Positions 10,255 to 20,017 of a stretch of 64,000 bases of DNA are shown here, piece by piece. The notes under the pieces are model-generated. The model was not told the origin of the DNA. It saw only the letters and a list, made by a program, of their open reading frames with translations, and searched no databases. The position numbers were made by a program, and so were the translations under genes. The DNA is from Gemmatimonadota bacterium (GTDB taxonomy: Bacteria > Gemmatimonadota > Gemmatimonadetes > Longimicrobiales > Gaopeijiaceae). The stretch's first letter is position 1; the number at the start of each line of letters is the position of its first letter. The DNA lies in contig VXQO01000035.1 in the NCBI GenBank assembly GCA_009838975.1, positions 36,828 through 100,827 on the forward strand, given 5' to 3'.

Positions 10255-10971
10255 ATGATCCTCTCTCGAACCGCCCGCGTCTCCGCACTTCTTCTGTTGC
10301 TGATCCCCTCCCCCGAGGATGCCCGGGCCCAGACCATCCCGTCCGCGTACCGCTTCATCGAGCACCGCCAGGAGACGTCGATCTTCTGGGGAACCATGTT
10401 TCTCAGCCAGGGGTCGCTGGACCTGGGACCCAAGTCCGGCAACTTCACCGGAGCGCGCTACTCGATCGAGGCCAGCGGGCCGCTCTTCCTCGAGGGCCTG
10501 GTGATGTACCTGCCGACCACCCGCGACGTGGTAGACCCCCGGCGCGCCATCGGGGACCGCACGATCGGCGAAACCGACGTGCAGTTGCTGATGGCCGACG
10601 CGCGCCTCGATTTCAGCCTGACCGGCCGCCGCACCTGGCACGGGCTCAGCCCCCATCTCTTTCTCGGGGGAGGGTTGGCCCTGGACATCGCCGGACAGAG
10701 CGAGTTCGCGGACTTCCTGCTTCCGGAGGACGTCTACGACTTCGGGACCGCCTTTACCGCGACCTCCGGGACTGGCTTCCGGTTCGCCGTCTCGTCCAGG
10801 CTCATGCTGCACGTCGAAGCGGGCCTGACCCTATGGAAGCTGAACACGCCGAGCGGCTTCGACGACCCGGCAAAGCGGCCGCAGAGCGACGACATGGAGC
10901 TGCAACCGGTGGTCCAGAGCGAGTGGGTCAGAGGATACGGCATTACTCTGAGCGCCGGCTGGCGGTTCTGA
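10255..10971 (+). CDS. putative outer-membrane beta-barrel protein
   Basis: Signal peptide (ALLLLLIPSPEDARAQ), alternating barrel-like strands, terminal ...LSAGWRF with C-terminal Phe. Confidence 0.6.
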   Translation: MILSRTARVSALLLLLIPSPEDARAQTIPSAYRFIEHRQETSIFWGTMFLSQGSLDLGPKSGNFTGARYSIEASGPLFLEGLVMYLPTTRDVVDPRRAIGDRTIGETDVQLLMADARLDFSLTGRRTWHGLSPHLFLGGGLALDIAGQSEFADFLLPEDVYDFGTAFTATSGTGFRFAVSSRLMLHVEAGLTLWKLNTPSGFDDPAKRPQSDDMELQPVVQSEWVRGYGITLSAGWRF

Positions 10972-10984
10972 CCGACTGAGCGGA

Positions 10985-12262
10985 ATGGCGGGCTTCGAGC
11001 GCCTCCAGGCGGATTGGCTTTCGTACGGAGACGCGCTTGCGCGTGTGCTGGCCGACGCCCGTCCGACGCCGGCCACGCCCCTGGCACCCGCCCCCGCGCT
11101 TGGGCGGTCCCTCGCCGCCCCGGTCGTGGCCCGCGCCACCCTGCCCTCGTGGCCGAACAGCGCTATGGACGGCTTCGCGGTGAGAAGCGCGGATCTGCGG
11201 GAACCGTCTTCCCGGAGCATCCGCCTCCCCGTTGCGGGTCATTCCTATCCCGGCTCGGTGCCGCTTGAGGACGTGCCCCCCGGCGCGGCGATCCGCATCA
11301 TGACGGGCGGACCCCTCCCCGTCGGCTTCGATTCGGTGATACGGGTCGAGCACACTGACGGCGAGGCTTCGGCCGGGTTCGTTGAGATCCACCGGACCGA
11401 GGACGTGGGCAGGCACATCCGGTCGCCGGGCAAGGACATGCGGCGCGGAGACGAGACCGTGCCGGCGGGCGCGGTCGTGCACTCGGGAACGTTGCCCGTG
11501 ATCATGGCCAGCGGGGCCGAGAGTCTCGCGGTCTTCCGCCGCCCCCGCGTGGGCGTGCTGTCGAGCGGCGATGAGCTGGTGGGGCAGGATCGATTCGATC
11601 TCGTGGTCGAGGGAAGGGGCATTCCGGACACCAACAGGGACATGATCGCCGCCGCGGTCGCGGAGGCCGGGGGCGTCCCGGTCGACCTGGGAGTGGCGCC
11701 GGACGATCCGGACGCCCTCAAGGCCGCACTCGAGTCCGTGGAGGGCGTCGATGTCCTGGTCTCGACCGGCGGGGCTTCGATGGGCGAAAAGGACCTGCTC
11801 AAGCGCATCCTCCTCGGCCTTGCCTTCCGGCTCGACTTCTGGCGCGCCCGCGTCCGTCCCGGAAGCCCGCTCTCGTTCGGCCACCTGCGGCGCGGCGCGG
11901 GCGACCTCCCGGTCTTCGGACTCCCCGGCAATCCCGCGTCGGCGTTCGTGACCTTCCACGTCTTCGTCGTGCCGTATCTGCGCGCCATGCTCGGATCACG
12001 GCGTCCCGCCGGCACTACGGTCACCGCGGTGACCGAGACGACGCTCGGCTCACCGCCACGCCTCACCCAGTTCTACCGGGTCCGGTTCCTGCCTCCCCGT
12101 GCGCCGGGCGAGGCAGAGCGGTGCACCCTCACCGGCCCGCAGGGAAGCGGGCTCGTGCGGTCGCTGCGCGACGCGGAGGGGCTGGCGGTCGTGCCGGAAG
12201 GGACCTCACGCATCGAGGCGGGTGACACGGTGTCCGTGCTTCTCCTGCCGGGACGGCAATGA
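10985..12262 (+). CDS. moeA: molybdopterin molybdotransferase
   Basis: LPSWPNSAMDGFAVRSADL, IMTGGPLPVGFDSVIRVEHT, STGGASMGEKDLL, FGLPGNPASAFVTF. Confidence 0.94.
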   Translation: MAGFERLQADWLSYGDALARVLADARPTPATPLAPAPALGRSLAAPVVARATLPSWPNSAMDGFAVRSADLREPSSRSIRLPVAGHSYPGSVPLEDVPPGAAIRIMTGGPLPVGFDSVIRVEHTDGEASAGFVEIHRTEDVGRHIRSPGKDMRRGDETVPAGAVVHSGTLPVIMASGAESLAVFRRPRVGVLSSGDELVGQDRFDLVVEGRGIPDTNRDMIAAAVAEAGGVPVDLGVAPDDPDALKAALESVEGVDVLVSTGGASMGEKDLLKRILLGLAFRLDFWRARVRPGSPLSFGHLRRGAGDLPVFGLPGNPASAFVTFHVFVVPYLRAMLGSRRPAGTTVTAVTETTLGSPPRLTQFYRVRFLPPRAPGEAERCTLTGPQGSGLVRSLRDAEGLAVVPEGTSRIEAGDTVSVLLLPGRQ

Positions 12263-12720
12263 GATACGCTGTCGCGCGCGGGCTGCTGCCCCCGGCTCTC
12301 CTGTCCCTGGTCCTGGCCCTGCAGGGGTGCCAGACCCCCCAATGGCCGGTCGAGGGAGCCATGGCGTCGCCGTTCGGGATCCGCTCGCAGGGCGGAGCCG
12401 ATCTGCACCGCGGCGTGGATCTCGAAGCCGCCGTGGGGACTCCGGTGCGGCCGGTGCTTCCGGGACGGGTGCGGTTCGCCGGCACCATGAGCGGATATGG
12501 CAGCGTGATCTGGATCGACCACGGCGAAAACCTGATCACCGTGTACGGGCACCTCTCCGAAATCAGGGTCGAGGTTCTGCAGGAGGTATCGAAGGAGACG
12601 GTCATCGCTCTGAGCGGCCAGTCCGGCAACGTGACGGGCCCGCACCTCCACCTGGAGGTGTGGCGCTGGGGGCGCGAGGTCGACCCGGTCAACTTCCTGG
12701 GGCGGCCCCCGGGGGACTAG
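12259..12720 (+). CDS. M23 family peptidase, putative lipoprotein
   Basis: LALQGCQ lipobox; HRGVDLEAAVGTPVRPVLPGRVRFAGTMSGYGSVIWIDHG..TVYGHL; ATGA overlap with moeA. Confidence 0.88.
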   Translation: MRYAVARGLLPPALLSLVLALQGCQTPQWPVEGAMASPFGIRSQGGADLHRGVDLEAAVGTPVRPVLPGRVRFAGTMSGYGSVIWIDHGENLITVYGHLSEIRVEVLQEVSKETVIALSGQSGNVTGPHLHLEVWRWGREVDPVNFLGRPPGD

Positions 12721-12732
12721 GCTGGCGGTTCC

Positions 12733-13707
12733 CTACTGTTCGCGCAGCGTGCGAATGGCGGCCGCCAGTTCCGGCACGATCTCGAAGGCGTCGCCGACGA
12801 TCCCGTAGTCGGCCACACCGAAGATGGGCGCTTCGGCGTCGCGGTTGACCGCGACAATGACCCCGGAGGTGCGCATCCCGGCGAGGTGCTGGATCGCGCC
12901 GGAGATCGCCACGGCAAAGTAGAGCTTCGGCGTCACGGTCTTGCCCGTCTGGCCGACCTGTTCGGCGTGGGGGCGCCACCCCGCGTCGACGACGGCCCGG
13001 GAGGCCCCCAGCGCGGCGGTCTCACCCAGCGCGTCACGCAGGTCGGCGAGAAGGTGCCAGTTCTCGGGCCCCTTCATGCCGCGGCCGCCGGACACGATGA
13101 TCGCCGCTTCCGAGACGTCGAGGGCCGCGCCGGCCGACTCCTCGAAGCCGACGACGCGGTAGCCCCCCGCAGACGCATCCCCCGACGGTGCCACGTGCGC
13201 GACCTGAGCCGTGCGGGGAGCATCGGACACCGGGAAGACATTGGGCCGGATGGAGAGCAGCGCCGGCGCGCCGAGGGCCCGCACCCGGGCCAGGGCCTTG
13301 CCCGCGAAGACGGGACGGGTGACCACGACCCGGCCACCGTCGACCTCCGCCGCGACGACATCCGTGAGGAGGGCGACTCCCAGCCTTGCCGCGACCCTGG
13401 GGGCAAGATCCCTGCCCGGCCCGGTCGCGGCGAACACGACCGCGCCGTAGTCGCCCCCGCGGACGACCTCCGCCACAGCCACCGCGCGCACGTCCACCTG
13501 CTCGGCATCGTCGATCGCCAGCACCCGGTCCGCGCCCTGCTCAGCCAGCGCCGCGGCCGCTTCCCCCGCGCCCCGGCCACCCGCCACGGCCGCGTCGACG
13601 CGTCCCCCGAGAGCGTCCGCGAGGCCGCGCGCCACCGTGACCACCTCCCTGGAGACGCCCTGAACGACGCCGTCCCGGACCTCCGCTACCGCAAGTACGT
13701 CCGCCAT
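12733..13707 (-). CDS. etfA: electron transfer flavoprotein alpha subunit
   Basis: C-terminal FAD motif [15 protein letters not shown]...[45 protein letters not shown]. Confidence 0.95.
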   Translation of the reverse strand: MADVLAVAEVRDGVVQGVSREVVTVARGLADALGGRVDAAVAGGRGAGEAAAALAEQGADRVLAIDDAEQVDVRAVAVAEVVRGGDYGAVVFAATGPGRDLAPRVAARLGVALLTDVVAAEVDGGRVVVTRPVFAGKALARVRALGAPALLSIRPNVFPVSDAPRTAQVAHVAPSGDASAGGYRVVGFEESAGAALDVSEAAIIVSGGRGMKGPENWHLLADLRDALGETAALGASRAVVDAGWRPHAEQVGQTGKTVTPKLYFAVAISGAIQHLAGMRTSGVIVAVNRDAEAPIFGVADYGIVGDAFEIVPELAAAIRTLREQ

Positions 13708-14456
13708 CAGAGTACCTTGGCCTCCTCCCTGAGCAGGCGCACGAGTGCGGGCACCGCATCGGTCCCCTCCCCCACGATCCGTCCCTCGGGGCGCTCGGCA
13801 GGATACGCCAGGCTCTCCACCGCGATCCCCGGGGCCACCTCGGGCGCCGGCTTGACCACAAGCGGCTTCCGTTTGGCCATCATGATGCCCCGCAGCGATG
13901 CATACCGTGGCTCGTACCGCCCCTTCGTGATCGTGGCGACCGCCGGCAGATCCATCTCGACCACCTCCTGGCCGCCCTCCACCGCACGCCGACAGGTCAC
14001 CGCGTCCCCCGCGACATCCATCGCGGCGACCGACGTCGCGCACGGCCGGTCCAGCAGTTCAGCCACCATCGGACCCACCTGCTGCTGGTCGTCGTCCACC
14101 GCCTTGACACCGAAGAGCACAAGCCCGGCATCGTCGTCCGCCAGCTCCGAGGCCAGGACGCGGGCGGTGGCCCATCCATCCATGTCGGGGGTGCCGGTCA
14201 GCAGCACGGCCTTGTGCGCCCCCAGCGCCAGCCCCGAGCGCAGCGACTCCTGCGTGGCTTCCGGGCCGTAGCTCAGCAGCGTTACCTCACCCTGCCCCGC
14301 CGCTTCGACCAGCTGAAGCGCGGCCTCGACGGCGAATTCGTCGTAGGGGCTGAGTACGTACTTCACCCCGTCCCTCTCGATGTCGCATCCGTCCGGCGCG
14401 ATCCGGATCCGGGTCGCGGTGTCGGGCACGCGCTTCACGCACACGGTGATGTTCAC
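13707..14456 (-). CDS. etfB: electron transfer flavoprotein beta subunit
   Basis: MNITVCVKRVPDTATRIRI...YVLSPYDEFAVEAALQL; overlaps etfA start (TGATG). Confidence 0.95.
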   Translation of the reverse strand: MNITVCVKRVPDTATRIRIAPDGCDIERDGVKYVLSPYDEFAVEAALQLVEAAGQGEVTLLSYGPEATQESLRSGLALGAHKAVLLTGTPDMDGWATARVLASELADDDAGLVLFGVKAVDDDQQQVGPMVAELLDRPCATSVAAMDVAGDAVTCRRAVEGGQEVVEMDLPAVATITKGRYEPRYASLRGIMMAKRKPLVVKPAPEVAPGIAVESLAYPAERPEGRIVGEGTDAVPALVRLLREEAKVL

Positions 14457-14498
14457 GGCGCTCCTCGGCGGGCCGGCAGGGCTCCTGCCGCGACCCCG

Positions 14499-15911
14499 TT
14501 ACAGAAATGCACCCGCCACCGCGAAGCAGACCGTCGCGACCGCGCCTCCCGCCAATGCGTAGGGCAACTGCGTCCGCACATGGTCCACATGATCGGTGGC
14601 CGACGCCATGGAAGATATCACCGTGGTGTCGCTGATGGGGGAGCAGTGGTCGCCGAAGATTCCGCCCGACAGCGCAGCGGCCAGGAAGGGCGCCAGGTCG
14701 AGCTGCAGCGCAGCGGCCGCGGGCACCATGATCGGGATCATGATCGCGAAGGTGCCCCAGCTGGAGCCGATCGAGAACGCAATAGCGGCGGATACCACGA
14801 AGGCGAGCGGCAGCAGGACGGCCGGGGCCAGCACACCCTCGGTAAGCCCGGCCACGTATTCGCCGGTCCCCAGTTCGCCGGTCACGTCGCCCAGCGCCAG
14901 GGCCAGCAGCAGGATGAGTGCCAGGGGCACGAGTCCGCCCGCCCCGCGCAGCGCGATCTTCACCAGTTCGTTTACCGAATACGCGCGTTGCGCCAGCAGA
15001 AGGATCCACGCGGCCGCCAGACCACCGAGCGATCCCCATAGCACCGCGATCGAACCGTCCCCGGCCCTCAGGTCGCCTTCACCCGTGGCCCACAGCCCAA
15101 GGGGCATGAGCCCTACCAACACCAGCACCGGAACGACCATGTTGACCGCCCGGGGGGGAATCGGCGCATCGTCGCCCGAACCGAGGATCGCCTCGTCCAT
15201 GATGGGTGTCGCGCCGGGCGACAGGACCTCGCCCTTCGCCGCCCGGGCCTCGGCCCGCTTCATGGGACCCCAGTCCATCCTCGCAAGCACCACCGCCAGA
15301 GCCAGGATCACCGCCGCGAAGGAATAGAAGTTGAAGAGGATCGAACGCAGAAAGACCCCGAGCGAGTCCTCCACGCCGAGCCCGTTCAGGATGCCGAGAT
15401 TGTAGGCGCCCCAGGCGTTCAGCGGGATCAGGATGCAGATCGGGGCGCTGGTGGAGTCGATCAGGTAGGCGAGCTTCTCGCGCGAGACCCGGTAGCGGTC
15501 GAAGAGCGGACGCGACACCGAACCGGCGACCAGCACGGTGATGTTGGATTCGATGAAGATCAGCACGCCGATCAGCCAGGCCATCAGCTGCGCGCGCCGC
15601 CCGTTGTTGACCCATCGGTTCCGCTCCAGCCAGGCCACGAACCCGGCCACCCCACCCGACGACGACAGCGTAGCGATCAGCGCGCCGATCACCAGGGTGA
15701 ACATGATGACCCCGGCATCGTAGGGATCGTTCAGAACCCTGACGGCCGACTCGATCGATTCGGCAACCCCGGCGGCGGGGTTCCAGCTGAGGAGGATCGT
15801 CCAGCCGAGCCAGATCCCGCCGGCGAGCGACAGGTAGACCTGCCGCGTGGCGATGGCGAGGACGATCGCGAGGAGTGGTGGAAGGACTGAGATCCAGGTC
15901 GGGTCGTTCAT
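14499..15911 (-). CDS. Na+/H+ antiporter NhaC family
   Basis: Polytopic protein with SSWGTFAIMIPIMVPAA and GGIFGDHCSPISDTTVISSMAS. Confidence 0.88.
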   Translation of the reverse strand: MNDPTWISVLPPLLAIVLAIATRQVYLSLAGGIWLGWTILLSWNPAAGVAESIESAVRVLNDPYDAGVIMFTLVIGALIATLSSSGGVAGFVAWLERNRWVNNGRRAQLMAWLIGVLIFIESNITVLVAGSVSRPLFDRYRVSREKLAYLIDSTSAPICILIPLNAWGAYNLGILNGLGVEDSLGVFLRSILFNFYSFAAVILALAVVLARMDWGPMKRAEARAAKGEVLSPGATPIMDEAILGSGDDAPIPPRAVNMVVPVLVLVGLMPLGLWATGEGDLRAGDGSIAVLWGSLGGLAAAWILLLAQRAYSVNELVKIALRGAGGLVPLALILLLALALGDVTGELGTGEYVAGLTEGVLAPAVLLPLAFVVSAAIAFSIGSSWGTFAIMIPIMVPAAAALQLDLAPFLAAALSGGIFGDHCSPISDTTVISSMASATDHVDHVRTQLPYALAGGAVATVCFAVAGAFL

Positions 15912-15920
15912 GCCTCTAAC

Positions 15921-16535
15921 CTACCACCTCGGCGGTTTGACCGCCGAATGGCCCCTGACGAAGAACCTGAGCGGCCAGTCGGCCGCGCGGGAGATGCCGA
16001 TTCGGCCCGAAGTGCCCACGTCCCGATCGACGACCGCGTTCCCGGGTAACAGCTGAACCGGAGGCACGGCGAGGTCGTGGTAGTTGTGGCGCATCGTGAT
16101 CCCCAGCGCCTGGGAGAGGCGGCCGGGACCGCTGCAGAGGTCGGTGGAACGGCCCCTTCGCCCGGCCATCACCTCGATGCCGCCGGCCGGTTCCAGGGCG
16201 CGGATCAGTACCGCCGCCGGGTCGCCCTCGGCCCCCGTCACCACGTTGATGCAGTGGTGGATGCCGTAGGAGATGTAGACGTAGAGGGTGCCCCTGGCCG
16301 AGAACATCGCGTCGTTGCGCGGAGTGCGCCCTTTCGAGGCGTGCGCGTGGCTGGCAGGGTCGTCGAGCCCCAGGTAGGCTTCCGTTTCGACGATGACGCC
16401 CCTGGTCTCCAGCCCGTCCACCCGGGAGACGAGGGTGGATCCGAGGAGCCGGCGGGCCACGCGCGCGGCGTCGCCCGCAAGAAGATCGTAGAGGTGGGAG
16501 GCGGTCCCGGTCGCCGGGAGATCAGTCCTCCGCAT
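15921..16535 (-). CDS. 3-methyladenine DNA glycosylase (AAG/Mpg family)
   Basis: ARRLLGSTLVSRVDG..GVIVETEAYLGLDDPASHAHASKGRTPRNDAMF..GTLYVYISYGIHHCINVVTG; start overlaps the end of the upstream NYN gene. Confidence 0.92.
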   Translation of the reverse strand: MRRTDLPATGTASHLYDLLAGDAARVARRLLGSTLVSRVDGLETRGVIVETEAYLGLDDPASHAHASKGRTPRNDAMFSARGTLYVYISYGIHHCINVVTGAEGDPAAVLIRALEPAGGIEVMAGRRGRSTDLCSGPGRLSQALGITMRHNYHDLAVPPVQLLPGNAVVDRDVGTSGRIGISRAADWPLRFFVRGHSAVKPPRW

Positions 16536-18312
16536 CGGGCCGGCGCCTGGCGCGGCGACCCCAGGGGAACAGGCCCAGGATGCCCTGTCTGGCGGGAGGA
16601 TCCGCCTCGGCCGCCACTCCCACCGCCGCGGCTCGTTCCTCCGAGAGCTCGTCGGTTCCGGGAGACCGGCGCTGCTCCGCGGCAGCGGCCTTCTCTTCCC
16701 GCTTTCCGCTGCGGCCGCGCGGACCTCGTGGACGGGTTTCGGAGCGTGCCGCCTGGGCCTTTTTCGCAACAGGCCGTTCGGTCGCGGCCTGCTTGGCCAA
16801 CGCCTCACTCCGACGCTTGAAATCGATTGTCCAGGCCGTCAACACGCTCTCGGCCCGGGCTCGCAGCAGTACCTTCTTCACGCGCTCGGGATCCTTCTGC
16901 AGGACCTTGAAGACGTCCGCGCCGAAGTGATCCACAAGGCGCGCCGCGGTCTTGACGCCGACGCCCTTGTAGCGATGGGCAAGGTAGCTCTTGATCGAGC
17001 TCTCGGTTGTAGGCAGCCCGAGCGCCTTCGCGTCGAATGGTGACGCCGCCGGAACGGATTCGCCGGCCACGAGCCGGACTCCGAAGCTCCCGCTCTTGCC
17101 CCGCTCGAGGGAAACGGCTCCCTCCTTTTCGGCGTACAGCAGGAACTTGCTGAACTTCCCGAAGCCCAGCGCACCTTCCTTGAAGCTTCGGTCGATGGCG
17201 AGCATCTTGCGCTTGACATCGGAGTCCCGGGCCGGTTCCGAGTCGCTGCCCCCCAGTTCCCGGACCGCCTTGGCGAGCAGTTCGAGCGCGGGGGCCCGGT
17301 CGGGTTGCCGGGTGCGCTCCCGAACCGCCGTCGCCGGGGCGCTCGCCGTGGGCTGCGCATTCCCGGCCGGTTGCGCGCTTCCGGCCGCCGGGGCCTTGCG
17401 CCGCGCTTCCTTCGGCCCCCTTTCAGCCGGTGTTCGCCGCGCTGGCGGGCCGCGTCTGGCCCTGCCGCGCTGGTCGTCCCCATTCGCGGCCGACGCACCG
17501 GGCCGGGGTTCCGACCCTTTCGCACGCGCCGCCGCGCGACCACCGACCGGTCCTACCTGGTACTGCCCGTTTTCGCCACGCTCAATCTCCACCAACCCCT
17601 TCTTCGCCGCCTCGAGCAGAAACTTCGAGAAGTTCTTGAACCCGAGGCTGCGCTCGTCGAAGCCGGGGGCCAGCTCCATCATGACCTGCTTGAGCCTGTC
17701 GGAGCGCATCACGTCGCCGCGCGAGACCATGCGGCTCACGGCCTCCTCGACGCACTCCCAGGCGTCGGGCGTGGAGGTGCCGTCTTCGCTGGCTCTGCTG
17801 AGGCCGGTCAGCGCGGTGTACGAGTAGTACTCGTCGCAGTTCTGGACCAGGATGTCCGAACTGGACTCCTGAATGCCGATCCCGATCACGTATTTTCCGT
17901 ACTCCTTGAGCTTCAGGACGAGGCTGGAGAAGTCGGAGTCTCCGGTGAGCAGGATGTAGGTGCCGATCTCGGGACGGATGAAGACGAGTTCGATTCCGTC
18001 GATGGCCATCCGGATGTCGGTGGCGTTCTTCTTCGAGCTCCCGTAGGCGGGCGCGAAGATGAGGTCGATCGAGGCTTCGGAGAGGGGAACGATGTACTGG
18101 GGATAGCGGCGCCAGTCCGCATAGGCCCTCTGGACGGTCACCTTCCCCTTGATGATGTCCGAGTCGAGGAGGTTCTTGAGTTCCTTCGCCAGGTCGCTTC
18201 GCATGCCCATCGTGACGTTGTCGAAGTCGATGAGCAGAGCCGCGTTGGGTGCGTCGGGAGAGATCGGCCGCCCCGGTTCGGTGTGGGGGGCCTTCATATA
18301 GGGATTGACCAT
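16522..18312 (-). CDS. NYN (PIN-like) ribonuclease-fold protein with two OST-HTH/LOTUS-like domains, a C-terminal HhH-like segment and a basic tail
   Basis: NYN motifs NAALLIDFDNVTMG, TGDSDFSSLVLKL; repeated LGFKNFSKFLLEAAKKGLVEIERGENGQYQV and LGFGKFSKFLLYAEKEGAVSLERGKSGSFGV; then HRYKGVGVKTAARLVDHFGADVFKVLQKDPERV. Confidence 0.85.
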   Translation of the reverse strand: MVNPYMKAPHTEPGRPISPDAPNAALLIDFDNVTMGMRSDLAKELKNLLDSDIIKGKVTVQRAYADWRRYPQYIVPLSEASIDLIFAPAYGSSKKNATDIRMAIDGIELVFIRPEIGTYILLTGDSDFSSLVLKLKEYGKYVIGIGIQESSSDILVQNCDEYYSYTALTGLSRASEDGTSTPDAWECVEEAVSRMVSRGDVMRSDRLKQVMMELAPGFDERSLGFKNFSKFLLEAAKKGLVEIERGENGQYQVGPVGGRAAARAKGSEPRPGASAANGDDQRGRARRGPPARRTPAERGPKEARRKAPAAGSAQPAGNAQPTASAPATAVRERTRQPDRAPALELLAKAVRELGGSDSEPARDSDVKRKMLAIDRSFKEGALGFGKFSKFLLYAEKEGAVSLERGKSGSFGVRLVAGESVPAASPFDAKALGLPTTESSIKSYLAHRYKGVGVKTAARLVDHFGADVFKVLQKDPERVKKVLLRARAESVLTAWTIDFKRRSEALAKQAATERPVAKKAQAARSETRPRGPRGRSGKREEKAAAAEQRRSPGTDELSEERAAAVGVAAEADPPARQGILGLFPWGRRARRRPDAED

Positions 18313-18341
18313 TCTGTCTTCTGTGCAGCGGTGTTTCCGAG

Positions 18342-19943
18342 CTACCCCTCGACCCGGCCCGGGGGCTCCGCCGACAAGCGGCGGGCCAGCTCGGTGCGCC
18401 ACACCTTGCCGGTGCGGGTCAGGGGAAGGTCCTCCATGAAGGTAACAAGATCGGGAACCTTGTATTCGGCCAGGGTGACCGAACACCACTCACGGATTTC
18501 CCCGGCGGTCACGATGCCGCCCTCCACCCGCACGACACACGCGCAGATCGCCTCGCCCAGGGTTTCGTCGGGCACGCCGACTGCCGCTGCCCCTGCCACG
18601 GCTGGATGCGCCACGAGCCGGTCCTCGATTTCGCGGGGGTAGACGTTGAATCCGTCGCGCATCACCACATCCTCCCGGCGCCCCAGGAGATGGAGGTACC
18701 CGTCCTCGTCCAGCATGCCCAGGTCACCGGTGCGCAGATAGCCCTGCGCGTCCATGGCGGCGGATGTTTCCCCCGGTTGTCTGTGGTATCCCCGCATCAC
18801 GCCCGGGCCTCGCACCCGGATTTCGCCCACACTTTCGGGCGGAAGGTCGGCACCGTCGGGCTCGGTCACCCGCACGGACGTGTCGGTGATGGGTCGGCCG
18901 AGGGTGAAGATCCGCTTGTCCGGCGGGTCGTCCAGGCGGCCGACCGCCAGCGTGGAGGCACCCTCGGTCAGGGAGTAGGCGGCTACAACCGGGGCGCCGA
19001 ATGACGTCTCGATGCGGCGGGCCAGTTCGTCCTTCATGGGGGCGCCCGAGGCCAGGCAGGCGCGGATCGACTCGGGGCGTCTTCCCCGACGCTCGATTTC
19101 ACGCAGTTCCCGGGCGAACATGCTGGGAATGCCGTAGTGGACGGTGGCCCCGTGACGGTCGGCCAGATCAAGCGTTTCGGTCGCGTCCGCGCCATCGGCA
19201 AGAACCAGGCCCGCGCCCCCGAGAAGGGTGCCCAGGAGCCCCGGCCCCAGTCCGAAGACGTGGAAGAGCGCACGGACCCCTACGACGATGTCGCCGGGGC
19301 CCAGGTCGATGGCCCCTGCGGTGGCCGCCGCCGCCTGCAGCAGGTTGCGGTGAGTGAGTTCCACCCCCTTGGGCTTGCCGGTGGTGCCCGCCGTGTACAC
19401 GATGGCGAAGGTGTCTTCCGGGTCGGTGCGGCCGGCGGCAAAATCGCGGCCCGCTCCCGCCGACAGCAGATCCTCCCACTGGAAGATCTGGTCGTCGTAC
19501 CAGAGGTCCTCCTCACCCACCGTGACCACGTAGCCGAGTTCGGGCAGCTCCTCCAGCAGATCCTCGAAGAGCTGGAGGTAGTCGGTCCCGAAGGCATCCT
19601 CGGCCGTGACCGCGCACGCCGCACCCGAGTGCCTGAGCATGTAGCGCAGTTCGATCCGTGGAAGCCTCGGATCGAGGGGCACGACCACGGCACCGAGCTT
19701 GGCCGCGGCGAAGACGGTCACCGCGAATTCGGGCCACGACGGCAAAACCGTGGCAATCCGCTCGCCGGCCTCGATGCCCAGATGCGCCAGCGACGCCGCC
19801 AGCGCCTCGGCCTGGTCCTCCACCTGCGCGTACGTCAGGCTGGCATCGTCCCCAACCAGGAACGGAGCCCCCGGGTCTCGTGTGGCCCGGTGGGTGAGAA
19901 CGGACGCGATCGTGGGGTTCCGGAAGCGCTCAGGTGGCGCCAT
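18342..19943 (-). CDS. AMP-dependent synthetase / fatty acid-CoA ligase
   Basis: [85 protein letters not shown]. Confidence 0.9.
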   Translation of the reverse strand: MAPPERFRNPTIASVLTHRATRDPGAPFLVGDDASLTYAQVEDQAEALAASLAHLGIEAGERIATVLPSWPEFAVTVFAAAKLGAVVVPLDPRLPRIELRYMLRHSGAACAVTAEDAFGTDYLQLFEDLLEELPELGYVVTVGEEDLWYDDQIFQWEDLLSAGAGRDFAAGRTDPEDTFAIVYTAGTTGKPKGVELTHRNLLQAAAATAGAIDLGPGDIVVGVRALFHVFGLGPGLLGTLLGGAGLVLADGADATETLDLADRHGATVHYGIPSMFARELREIERRGRRPESIRACLASGAPMKDELARRIETSFGAPVVAAYSLTEGASTLAVGRLDDPPDKRIFTLGRPITDTSVRVTEPDGADLPPESVGEIRVRGPGVMRGYHRQPGETSAAMDAQGYLRTGDLGMLDEDGYLHLLGRREDVVMRDGFNVYPREIEDRLVAHPAVAGAAAVGVPDETLGEAICACVVRVEGGIVTAGEIREWCSVTLAEYKVPDLVTFMEDLPLTRTGKVWRTELARRLSAEPPGRVEG

Positions 19944-20017
19944 TCATCCTCCAGCCAGCTTCAAGGGCGCGGCGGACGGTCGACAGCCGCCTATCATCGC
20001 CGATCTTCGATGACCAG

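Noticed and set aside
14736-14748. GATCATGATC palindrome inside the NhaC-type gene
   Set aside because: Within coding sequence and does not extend to the ATCAT-N-ATGAT form; likely chance
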